Assembly: GCA_902792555.1 (NCBI GenBank) | Contig: CADAZW010000004.1 | Location: 1-41,478 of the forward strand | DNA length: 41,478 bases | Reading direction: 5' to 3' | Origin: an uncultured Bacteroidales bacterium | GTDB lineage: Bacteria; Bacteroidota; Bacteroidia; Bacteroidales; Bacteroidaceae | In this document: piece by piece, positions 1 through 8,600 of the stretch | How the letters are laid out: the number at the start of each line of letters is the position of its first letter | Numbering within the stretch: position 1 is the first letter of the stretch | The notes under the pieces: generated by a model | Database searches by the model: none | Told to the model about the DNA's origin: nothing | The model's input: only the letters and a program-made list of their open reading frames with translations | Translations under genes and position numbers: made by a program

Positions 1-2
1 TT

Positions 3-455
3 CAGCCGGTGGGCGGCGAATTTGCCGGACTGTCCCGGCGCCCTGCGGTGCTGGTCATTCCCGGCGGCGGCTACCATTTCTGCTCAGACCGGGAAGCCGA
101 TCCCGTGGCCTTTCCCTATCTGAAGGCGGGCTACCACGCTTTTATCCTGCGCTATTCCCTGAACGGGCAGGCAGTCTGGCCCAACCCGCTCCTCGATTAC
201 GAGCAGGCCATGGAGCTGATAGACAAGAAGGCCGAGAACGAGAAGAAGCGACTGGTGCGCAGCCTGGACGGCGGCATCGACGTGATGAACGGACGCTACG
301 GCCCCTACCTGACCTACAACGAGAAGAACTATCGCCTGCCTAAGGCCCTGGCTGCCAATCTGGACGCCCTGACCGAGGAGCAGTGCCGCGAAGTGATTGA
401 GAAGGCCGACCAGCGCGCCGAGAAAGGACGAGGAAAACGCAAAGGGAAGAACTAA
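3..455 (+). CDS. Chimeric ORF: alpha/beta-hydrolase N-part joined in frame to the TopA C-terminus (5' end outside window)
   Basis: The frame is open to the left edge, so the start is not in the window. The first ~65 residues read as the front of an esterase/BD-FAE-type alpha/beta hydrolase: RPAVLVIPGGGYHF is the beta-strand plus oxyanion-hole HGGG-like motif, followed by SDREADPVAF and ILRYS. From about DYEQAMELIDKKAENEKK onward the protein is the C-terminal end of bacterial DNA topoisomerase I, with the repeat signature MNGRYGPYLTY and NYRLPKAL, ending in a basic tail (KGRGKRKGKN). The hydrolase lacks its nucleophile elbow and His; the topoisomerase lacks its toprim and catalytic Tyr domains as far as visible. 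TopA followed by aroK and speA is a natural order in this group, so the right part is probably genuine and the left part foreign. The junction lies near 190-205. Neither activity is expected from this product. Confidence 0.8.
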   Translation, partial: QPVGGEFAGLSRRPAVLVIPGGGYHFCSDREADPVAFPYLKAGYHAFILRYSLNGQAVWPNPLLDYEQAMELIDKKAENEKKRLVRSLDGGIDVMNGRYGPYLTYNEKNYRLPKALAANLDALTEEQCREVIEKADQRAEKGRGKRKGKN

Positions 456-491
456 ACCCACAACCACGCATACACACACACCCTGACCGCT

Positions 492-1031
492 ATGCAGAAC
501 ATCATCCTACTCGGCTACATGGGCGCTGGCAAGACCTCGGTGGGCAAGGCCCTGGCCCGCAGGCTCGGGCTTAGCTTCTACGACCTCGACTTCTTCATAG
601 AGGAGCGCTTTCGCCGCAAGGTGGCCGACATCTTTGCCGAGCGGGGCGAAGAGGGATTCCGCAAGATAGAATATAATATGCTGCACGAGGTGGCCGAGTT
701 TGAGGACATCGTGTTGGCGCTGGGCGGCGGCACTCCATGCTTCTTCGACAACATGGACTATGTCAACCAGAAAGGCATTACGGTGTTTATGAACGCCTCG
801 CCTGAGATAATAGTGAAGCACCTGAAAATAAGCCACAATGTGCGCCCCCTGCTACAGCAGAAGCAGGGACAGGAGCTGCTGGACCATATTGCCCACCACA
901 TGGCAGAGCGCATGGACTACTACCGCAAGGCGCAATATGAAATCAACGTGGACACCCTGGACTCCTTTGAGAAAATAGACCAGCTGGTGGACCATATCCT
1001 GGAGCTCACGGGAGCTGCAGAAGAGAAGTGA
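492..1031 (+). CDS. aroK: Shikimate kinase
   Basis: Phosphorylates shikimate at the 3-OH using ATP, the fifth step of the chorismate pathway, in the cytoplasm. The 179-residue protein has the family's usual size. Visible motifs are the P-loop GYMGAGKTS (residues 8-16), the DLD shikimate/Mg motif around residue 32 (FYDLDFF), RKVADIFAERGEEGFR with the substrate-binding Arg, the GGGTP motif near residue 78, and RPLL in the lid region. It starts 36 bp after the TopA-derived ORF and is followed 37 bp later by speA on the same strand, so it is probably in one transcription unit with them. No unusual residues were seen. Confidence 0.95.
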   Translation: MQNIILLGYMGAGKTSVGKALARRLGLSFYDLDFFIEERFRRKVADIFAERGEEGFRKIEYNMLHEVAEFEDIVLALGGGTPCFFDNMDYVNQKGITVFMNASPEIIVKHLKISHNVRPLLQQKQGQELLDHIAHHMAERMDYYRKAQYEINVDTLDSFEKIDQLVDHILELTGAAEEK

Positions 1032-1068
1032 AATAAAGTGAAACCCACAAACACCGAGAAAGAAGGAC

Positions 1069-2967
1069 ATGGCTAAATGGCGAATTGAAGACTCTGAGGA
1101 ACTCTACAACATCGGAGGCTGGGGAGTGAACTTCTTCGGCATCAACAAGAAGGGCAACGTATTTGTCACCCCCTGCAAAAACGATGTGCAGATAGACCTG
1201 AAGGAACTCGTTGACGACCTGGTGGCCCACCGCACAAAGCCGCCTATGCTGCTGCGCTTTCCCGACATACTGGACAGCCGCATACAGAAGACAGCCAGCT
1301 GCTTTGAGAAGGCTGCCCGCGAGTATAAGTTCAAAGGCGAGAGCTTTATCATCTTCCCGATAAAGGTTAACCAGATGCGCCCCGTGGTAGAAGAAATCAT
1401 CAGCCACGGCAAGCGCTACAACCTGGGATTGGAGGCTGGCTCGAAGCCCGAGCTGCACGCCGTGCTCGCCGCCAACATGGACAGCGACAGCCTGATTATC
1501 TGCAACGGCCATAAGGACCGCTCCTTCATCGAGCTGGCCCTGCTGGCGCAGAAGATGGGCAAGCGCATATTCCTGGTGGCAGAGAAATTTGAGGAGCTGG
1601 AGACCATAGTGGCCACCGCCGGCAACCTCAACCTGCGGCCCCAGATAGGCATACGCGTCAAGCTGGCCTCATCGGGAGCAGGCAAATGGGAGGAGAGCGG
1701 CGGCGACGCCAGCAAGTTCGGCCTTGACTCCAGCGACCTGCTGAGGGCGCTGGAATACCTGAGGGAGCACCAGATGGAGGACTGCCTCAAGCTGATGCAT
1801 TTCCACATAGGCAGCCAGATAACCAAGATCCGCCGCATACAGTTTGCCCTGACGGAGGCAGCGCAGTTCTATGTGCAGCTGCACAAGATGGGCTTCAACA
1901 TTGAATTCGTGGACTGCGGCGGCGGACTGGGCGTGGACTACGACGGCACCCGCTCATCCAACAGCGAAAGCTCGGTCAACTACTCTATACAGGAGTATAT
2001 CAACGACTGCGTCTATACCTTCGTGGAGGCCAGCGACCGCAACCAGATACCCCACCCCAACCTCATCTCCGAGGGCGGACGCTCGCTCTCAGCCCACCAC
2101 TCGGTGCTCATACTGGAGGCCTTTGAGTCAACTCACCAGCCTTCGATGAACGAAGAGTGGGAAGCCCAGCCCGACGACCATAAGCTGGTGCGCGACCTCA
2201 GCGAGATATGGGACAAGGTGTCGGCACGCTCGATGCTGGAAGACTGGCACGACGCTGAGCAGATACGCGAGGAGGGCCTCGACCTCTTCCGCCACGGACT
2301 GATAGACCTCAAGACACGCGCCCAGATAGAGAGCGTCTACTGGAGCATCACCCGCGAGGTGAACGCCATAGCCCACACACAGAAGCACATGCCTGACGAG
2401 CTGCGCAAGCTCGACAAGCTGCTGGCTGACAAATACTTCTGCAACTTCTCTCTCTTCCAGTCGATGCCCGACTCATGGGCCATCGACCAGTTCTTCCCCA
2501 TCATGCCCATCCACAGGCTCAATGAGAAACCCGACCACAACGGCACGCTGCAGGACATCACCTGCGACAGCGACGGCAAGATAGAGACCTTTGTGCAATA
2601 TGGGCGCCAGACAAACTACCTGCCGCTGCACGGCCTGAAGGCCGGCGAGCCCTACTACATAGGAGTATTCCTGGTGGGAGCCTACCAAGAGATACTGGGC
2701 AATATGCACAACCTGTTTGGCGACACCAATGCCGTACACGTGAGCGTAGGCGAGGATGGCAGCTACACCGTGGACCAGATAATCGACGGCGAGACAGTGG
2801 CCGACGTGCTGGACTATGTGCAGTATGACCCCAAGCAGCTGGTGCGCCGGCTGGAGACATGGGTGGACAAGGCCATTGCCCAAGAGCGCATCACCCCACG
2901 CGAGGGACAGGACTTCATTGCCAACTTCCAGCGCGGACTCTACGGATATACCTACCTGGAGAACTGA
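1069..2967 (+). CDS. speA: Biosynthetic arginine decarboxylase
   Basis: PLP-dependent fold-III decarboxylase converting arginine to agmatine, the entry to putrescine/spermidine synthesis. At 632 residues it matches the long biosynthetic SpeA type. The PLP lysine is K99 in FPIKVNQ. Other signatures are EAGSKPEL, ICNGHKD, MHFHIGSQ, the DCGGGLGVDYDGT phosphate-binding segment, SEGGRSLSAHH, and near the C-terminus ITCDSDGK (the CDSD active-site cysteine motif) and GAYQEILGNMHNLFGD. The start ATG at 1069 follows a purine-rich stretch (gagaaagaagg). It lies between aroK and argB with short gaps (37 and 42 bp), suggesting co-transcription; argB makes an arginine precursor, so the neighbourhood concerns arginine supply and use. 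Confidence 0.96.
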   Translation: MAKWRIEDSEELYNIGGWGVNFFGINKKGNVFVTPCKNDVQIDLKELVDDLVAHRTKPPMLLRFPDILDSRIQKTASCFEKAAREYKFKGESFIIFPIKVNQMRPVVEEIISHGKRYNLGLEAGSKPELHAVLAANMDSDSLIICNGHKDRSFIELALLAQKMGKRIFLVAEKFEELETIVATAGNLNLRPQIGIRVKLASSGAGKWEESGGDASKFGLDSSDLLRALEYLREHQMEDCLKLMHFHIGSQITKIRRIQFALTEAAQFYVQLHKMGFNIEFVDCGGGLGVDYDGTRSSNSESSVNYSIQEYINDCVYTFVEASDRNQIPHPNLISEGGRSLSAHHSVLILEAFESTHQPSMNEEWEAQPDDHKLVRDLSEIWDKVSARSMLEDWHDAEQIREEGLDLFRHGLIDLKTRAQIESVYWSITREVNAIAHTQKHMPDELRKLDKLLADKYFCNFSLFQSMPDSWAIDQFFPIMPIHRLNEKPDHNGTLQDITCDSDGKIETFVQYGRQTNYLPLHGLKAGEPYYIGVFLVGAYQEILGNMHNLFGDTNAVHVSVGEDGSYTVDQIIDGETVADVLDYVQYDPKQLVRRLETWVDKAIAQERITPREGQDFIANFQRGLYGYTYLEN

Positions 2968-3009
2968 AGGGGCTGATGCCTATACATTAATTATTCTCAT
3001 ACATCAAGC

Positions 3010-3792
3010 ATGCCAGACAAACTGACGATAGTAAAGGTGGGCGGAGCAATCGTGGAAGAACCGCTGTCGCTGAGCAGGCTGCTGAACACCTTTGCCCAGA
3101 TCGGCGGCAAGCGAATCCTGATACACGGCGGCGGACGTACCGCCACCCAGGTGGCCGCTGCCATGGGAATAGAGACGCATATGATCAACGGCCGCCGCGT
3201 AACTGACGAGGATATGCTGCGCATTGTCACCATGGTCTATGGCGGCCTGGTCAACAAGACCATTGTGGCTCATCTCAACACTTTGGGCATCAAGGCCCTG
3301 GGGCTCACCGGCGCCGACCTTAGCGTGATACGCAGCCATCGCCGTCCGCCACTGCCCGACGGCACCGACTATGGTCTGGTGGGCGACGTGGACAGCGTAG
3401 ACAGCTGCGCACTCAGCACCCTCCTCGAGGCTGACATAGTGCCCGTGGTGGCACCCCTCACCCTCGGCAACGGCGGACAGCTGCTCAACACCAATGCCGA
3501 CACCATTGCCGCCTCCGTGGCCATGGGCATGGCAGCTGACTATGAAGTGACGCTGGTATATTGCTTTGAGAAGAAGGGGGTGCTGCTCAATGCCGACGAT
3601 GACGACAGCGTCATCCCCCACATCGACAGTCAAAGCTATGAACAACTCAAGGCCGACGGCATAGTGAGCGGCGGCATGCTGCCTAAGCTCGACAATAGCT
3701 TCAGCGCACTCCGCGCCGGAGTGAAGCGAGTGGTGATTACCCGCGCCGACCAGATAGCCGACCTATCGCAATCGACAACAATAGTTCTTTAA
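3010..3792 (+). CDS. argB: Acetylglutamate kinase
   Basis: Amino-acid-kinase-fold enzyme that phosphorylates N-acetylglutamate (Bacteroidetes may use N-succinylglutamate; the sequence alone does not tell). The 260-residue length is typical of the short, N-helix-lacking class. Motifs: VKVGGAIVEE near the N-terminus (phosphate-binding Lys and Gly), ILIHGGGRTAT, MVYGGLVNKTIVA, GLTGADLSVIR, the LLNTNADTIAA substrate/ATP region and VSGGMLPKL near the C-terminus. It lies 42 bp after speA and only 21 bp before the alkaline phosphatase, so it is probably part of the same operon. The lack of the N-terminal arginine-sensing helix suggests no hexamer-type feedback, an inference from family knowledge. 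Confidence 0.94.
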   Translation: MPDKLTIVKVGGAIVEEPLSLSRLLNTFAQIGGKRILIHGGGRTATQVAAAMGIETHMINGRRVTDEDMLRIVTMVYGGLVNKTIVAHLNTLGIKALGLTGADLSVIRSHRRPPLPDGTDYGLVGDVDSVDSCALSTLLEADIVPVVAPLTLGNGGQLLNTNADTIAASVAMGMAADYEVTLVYCFEKKGVLLNADDDDSVIPHIDSQSYEQLKADGIVSGGMLPKLDNSFSALRAGVKRVVITRADQIADLSQSTTIVL

Positions 3793-3813
3793 TATTAAAA
3801 ACCATATTCCAAC

Positions 3814-5499
3814 ATGAAGAAAACCCTCTCCCTCGTCTTGGTGCTGACGGTAGCCCTTTCATCGTTTGCCGTTCAGCCCGAGAAAGTCAAGCCCGTCAAG
3901 AACATCATCCTCATGATTACCGACGGCACCTCCATCAGCACCGTTAGCGCAGCACGCTGGCTGCAGGTCTATCGCGACCCCGCCAACACCCGCCTAAACA
4001 TCGACCCCTGGCTCTGCGCCTATGTGCGCACCTGCAATAGCGATGCACCCATCGGCGACTCTGCCCCCACCACCTCATGCTACGTGACCGGCCATCTCAG
4101 CCGCTCGGCCTACGTGAGCACATTCCCTCCCTACAAGGGACAGGACAACATCGAGCCCGTTGACTCCACCCGAGCCTACGCCCCGATGGCCAGCATACTG
4201 GAGGCCGGCCGCCAGCTGCAGGGCAAAGCCCTCGGCATGGTCTTCACCTGCCAGTTCTGCCACGCCACCCCCGCCGACTGCTCTGCCCACTACTATAACC
4301 GCAACGCATCGCAGCTGCTGGCCGACCAGGCCGTGCACAACGGCTTCGACGTGATCATTGGCGGCGGCAACCGCTACCTCACCGACGCCGGCGAAGCCTA
4401 TCTCCGCCAGAACGGCACCAGCGTCTATCGCAACGACCTCCAGGCCATGCGCGCCGACAAGGGCAACAAGATGTGGGCTCTCTTCGGCGATGTCGATATG
4501 GACTATGACCTCGACCGCAACCCCCAAGAGCAACCCTCGCTGGCCGAAATGACCGAGACTGCCCTGAGCAAGCTCAGCAAGGATAAGGACGGATTCTTCC
4601 TCATGGTGGAAGGCTCCAAGGTTGACTGGGCAGCTCACGACAACGACCCTGCCGCCCTGCCCAACGAATTCCTGGCCTTCGACAAGGCCTGCGGCGTAGC
4701 CCTCGACTTTGCCCGCCGCAATGGCAATACCGCCGTTATCATCGTGCCCGACCACGGCAACAGCGGATTCAGCATCGGCCGACGCGACCTCAACGACTAT
4801 AGCCGCCAGCCCCTGCGCAAGCTCTTCGGCCAGGTCGACAAGTATAAGCACAGCGCCGACGGCATGGAGCGCCTGATAAACGAGCAGCCCTTCGACAGCC
4901 TACGCTCTCTCTGGAAGACCTATCAGGGCATCGACCTTAGCCCCGAGGAATTCAGCCAGATAGTCAACTGCAAGGACTACAAGCCCAGCCCCATACCCGA
5001 GGAAATGCGCCAGCCCGACAAGACATCATCGCTCTACAGCCCCTACCTCTCAGTGATTATCACCAAGATTCTCACCAAGCACACTCCCTTCGGATGGACC
5101 ACCGGCGGCCACACAGGCGAAGATGTGTTCCTGGCTGTCTATAATCCCAACAACCAGCGCCCGCTCGGCTTCACTACCAACACAGAGCTCGCCCACTACA
5201 TCCAGTCGCTCTGGAGCATGGACCAGACCAAGATGGACCGCTTCACCGACCAGATATTTGCACGCCATAAGGACGTCTTTGCCGGCTACCAATGCCTCAT
5301 CAAGCGGTCGGAGGAAAAGAATGTATGGCCCGAGCTCATCGTGAACAATCCCGCCAACGGCAAGAGCCTAAGGGTACGCTCCTTCAGCAACGTGGTGGAG
5401 GTTGGCGACAAGCAGGTGCAGCTGCCCTCGGTCATCACCTATGTTGACCGCAACGATATGTTCTACCTGCCCAAGAGCCTCAGCAGCTACCTTAAATAA
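3814..5499 (+). CDS. Secreted alkaline phosphatase
   Basis: A 561-residue alkaline phosphatase-superfamily phosphomonoesterase. Residues 1-19 form a signal peptide (MKKTLSLVLVLTVALSSFA), placing the enzyme in the periplasm or on the outer membrane. Visible metal and catalytic motifs: NIILMITDGTS with metal ligand D37, GDSAPTT with probable nucleophile S83 after D82, FFLMVEGSKVDWAAHDND (metal/His segment), VIIVPDHGNSG (D-H metal pair) and TTGGHTGEDV (C-terminal His ligand). The nucleophile context DSAPTT differs from the DSAAxA seen in E. coli PhoA but keeps the Ser. It follows argB by 21 bp and ends at a strong bidirectional terminator. The substrate cannot be told from sequence. Confidence 0.9.
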   Translation: MKKTLSLVLVLTVALSSFAVQPEKVKPVKNIILMITDGTSISTVSAARWLQVYRDPANTRLNIDPWLCAYVRTCNSDAPIGDSAPTTSCYVTGHLSRSAYVSTFPPYKGQDNIEPVDSTRAYAPMASILEAGRQLQGKALGMVFTCQFCHATPADCSAHYYNRNASQLLADQAVHNGFDVIIGGGNRYLTDAGEAYLRQNGTSVYRNDLQAMRADKGNKMWALFGDVDMDYDLDRNPQEQPSLAEMTETALSKLSKDKDGFFLMVEGSKVDWAAHDNDPAALPNEFLAFDKACGVALDFARRNGNTAVIIVPDHGNSGFSIGRRDLNDYSRQPLRKLFGQVDKYKHSADGMERLINEQPFDSLRSLWKTYQGIDLSPEEFSQIVNCKDYKPSPIPEEMRQPDKTSSLYSPYLSVIITKILTKHTPFGWTTGGHTGEDVFLAVYNPNNQRPLGFTTNTELAHYIQSLWSMDQTKMDRFTDQIFARHKDVFAGYQCLIKRSEEKNVWPELIVNNPANGKSLRVRSFSNVVEVGDKQVQLPSVITYVDRNDMFYLPKSLSSYLK

Positions 5500-5560
5500 A
5501 TAAAGGAGTATTTTCCTTCAAGAATCTCTCTACTCTCCCAAGAGTAACGAGTTATAAACA

Positions 5561-5600
5561 GCGAGGGGGTTATCACATTTCAGTGATAACCCCCCCTTGC
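5561..5600. terminator. Bidirectional rho-independent terminator between convergent genes
   Basis: A perfect 12 bp stem (gggggttatcac, 5565-5576, pairing with 5583-5594) around a 6 nt loop lies between the alkaline phosphatase stop and the GH2 stop, with partly pairing flanks. It can serve both converging transcripts. Confidence 0.8.
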
Positions 5601-5619
5601 TATGAAGGAATTGGCATGG

Positions 5620-8600
5620 TTAATATTTCACCACCTTACCGTCGATGATGTAAATCTGGCCTTTCTGCGGTGCTTTCACCTTCTGGCCGCTGAGGGTGTG
5701 GACTCCATTGACCGCTGACCATTGGTCACTGAGTTTCACAACCTCTTCCTTGCCAATGCCCGTAACATCGTCGGGGTTGGCTGTGAGAATCTCACTCTGC
5801 AGACGGCTGAGGCGGAAGGAGCTGATGGCCGAGGTGCTGTAGGCGGGCAGATTGTAGAGAACGCCGAGCGACACCTTAGCCTCGCTGGGCATGGTGAAGA
5901 TTACACTGCCCTGGTTGAGGGGCGCACTGGCCAATGAGGTGGCTATGCCGCTGAAGGTGGCGAGCTCATCGCCAAGGGTTGCCACGAGCAGGCAGTCGTC
6001 GCTATTGTCTGCCGTCTTGCTGGTGGCGCTGAAGCGGTAGGTGCCGGCGGGCAAGGTGATGGTCTGATAGAGAATCTTGTCGATGCCATCGGAGGAGAAT
6101 CCTTCCCACGAGGTGGTGAAGGTGAGGTTGCCGCCGTGGGGCGTATCGACATACACTCCCGTGTCCTCGGCAGGCAGCATATCGCCCTTCCATGTGGAAG
6201 CGGCGGTACCAGCCTCAAGGGCATTGCCTCCACCCACAGTGTCATCGGTATGGCGGAAGGCTGCCTGGGTGTTGGTAAGGTAGTCGGCAGTGATGTCTGT
6301 CTCCTCGCCTATGGTGGAAGGAGTGTTCACACTGAGGCTGAATACTCCATCAGACTTGACATAGTTGGTGCCCACGGCCTTCTGGAATCCACTGAGCACA
6401 CCGTCGGCCTGGCGAGAGGTCTCGTCGTGGGCAGTGGCTGACAGTTGGTCAAACTTATAGTAGGTGAGGAGCTTATTCTTGCTCTCTGCATCAGCCACGT
6501 CGGCAATGGGGTCATTGCATACCGAGAGGAGTGCATCATCCTTGAGGCCCGTGGCCCAGATGCGCAGCTCGTCGATATTGGCAGCCATGGAGGCATTGTC
6601 GCCGCCCACCACCAGGTCGCCCCATGCAGGACTGGAGAGGATGGGCGAGAAGCTGGCGGCCTGCTCACCGTCGCGTAAGAGGTAGAGGCGCGAGCCGACG
6701 AGGGTGACGGCATAGTGGTGCCATTCATTGGCCACTACGAATCCCTCGGGCGACTGCACGCTCTTGCCGTTGACGGTGGCGGTCATGACGCCCTTGGCAT
6801 CAGTGCTGACGGCGAAAGCCCCGCTGGCAGCATGCATGGCTCCCGCATTGAGGAGCATGGAGGGGTTCATCCACCACTCCACGGTGAACTTAAGGGTGCG
6901 TTCCTCAAAGGGGGCCGGCACTGTGAGGCTCTCGCCACGATTGCGGAAGAGGAGGCCGGTCTTGGAACGGGCGGTGCAGACATAGAGGGCATTGCTCACA
7001 GAGGAGGAGGAGCCTGTCTCGCCGTCGGAGAGGGTGATGTCATAGCGTCCCACGGCTTGGGGCACATAGGTGGTGGTACCGCCCAATATGAGGGTGCGAT
7101 TCTTGTCGTTAGCTACGGTCCACACCAGATTGTCGGCATCGGCGCCACTGGCCTCAATGAGTTCCACGGTCTCGGAGGGCAGCACCACATTGGGCTCCAC
7201 GCGGAAGGCCATGTTGCGCACTCCGGAGCTCACCTGCACCTCCTTGCTGAGGTTGACGGAGCCGGTGGCATTAGTGGCAGTGAGGGTGACGGTATAGGTG
7301 CCGTCGGAGGGATAGACGGCAGAGGCATTATAGGTGGTGGGCGCGGGGTCGAGCTGCGAGCCGCTGAGATTCCACCTGTAGGTGGTGGCCACTCCGGCAG
7401 AGCGGTTGAGCAGACTTACGGTAGCTCCGGCAGAGCGGTCGGGCTGATAGATGTCGAAGTCCACGGTGGGCAGCTCGGCAGCCACCACGCTGATGGTGTC
7501 GCTCACCACCAGGCTGTCGCCATTGACATCGTAGGCGGTGAGGGTGAGCACATAGTCGCCGGCCTTGGGGAAGATGAGGGACACCTCCTGCAGGTTGTCC
7601 TTGCGGAATCCGGTGGTGGCCTCACTCCAGTGCCATGCCATCACGCTGCTGTTGAGCTCAGCCTTGACCTTGGCCTCCACGCCTGCCGTTATTACGGAGT
7701 CGGCCAAGGCAAACGTAGCGCTCATGGGGGCAGGGTCGCCGCCAAGAATAGTTGTGTCCTCAGCCAAGGTGGTGGCAGGGTCGGTGCGCAGATAGGCGGC
7801 ATGATGGCCTCCGGCAGCATCGCGCAGCTTGGTGGTGCCGTTCACCTCTATCTCGTCCATCTGGTAATAGGCCAGCAGGTCGGCCTCGCCGGCAGGGTTA
7901 AGCAGCTCGCTGGCCATGTCGGCCTGCACCTGCTCGGCGGTGCGGGCACTCTTCCATATACGCACATCGTCTATCCAACCGTTGATATAGGCATTGTTGG
8001 AGCCGAAGATAAAGTCGCCTATGGCGGGCAAGCCGGTTACGGTGTTTACATTCATCGTGCGCTTCCACACTCCGTCAACATAGAGATTGATGCGGCCTCC
8101 CGTCAGGGTGACGGCCACGTGGCTCCACTGATGCTTGAGTATGGTGTTGGTAGCTGACTGCACGCGCTTGGTGTTGATGTTTTCAAATCCTGCCGTTACG
8201 CGTCCCATCTGGTCATAATGGATGAGAAAGGCGCCCCATCCGGGGCCCACCTGATGACTGGCGGGGGTGAGGGTGTCAGGCTTAAACCAATATTCTATCG
8301 TGGCATTGGTCAGTGACTGGTTGAACACATCGGGCACTGCAAATCCGTTGTCCTCGAAATGGCGGGCCACATTAGTCTTCTTCTCGGTGGCAGAGGATAT
8401 TTTCACCTTGTTGGAGGGCTCGGAGGTGCCAGAGCTATAGACAGCGGCCACGCTGTAGGTGGCCGCCTTATTGAGTACGTTATAGCTGATGGTGTTCTTG
8501 GAGACGGTGGCCTCCTCGGCATCCTCGGCATATATCTTGTAGCCCTGCAGCTCGGCGGTTGTCAGGGCGGGGGTGTCCCACTCCAGCAGGCCGTCGGGTG

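Noticed and set aside
6715-8157. 480-codon open frame on the plus strand opposite the GH2 gene
   Set aside because: It is the antisense shadow of a GC-rich gene; its protein is rich in Gly, His and Val with no domain, while the opposite strand has clear domains.
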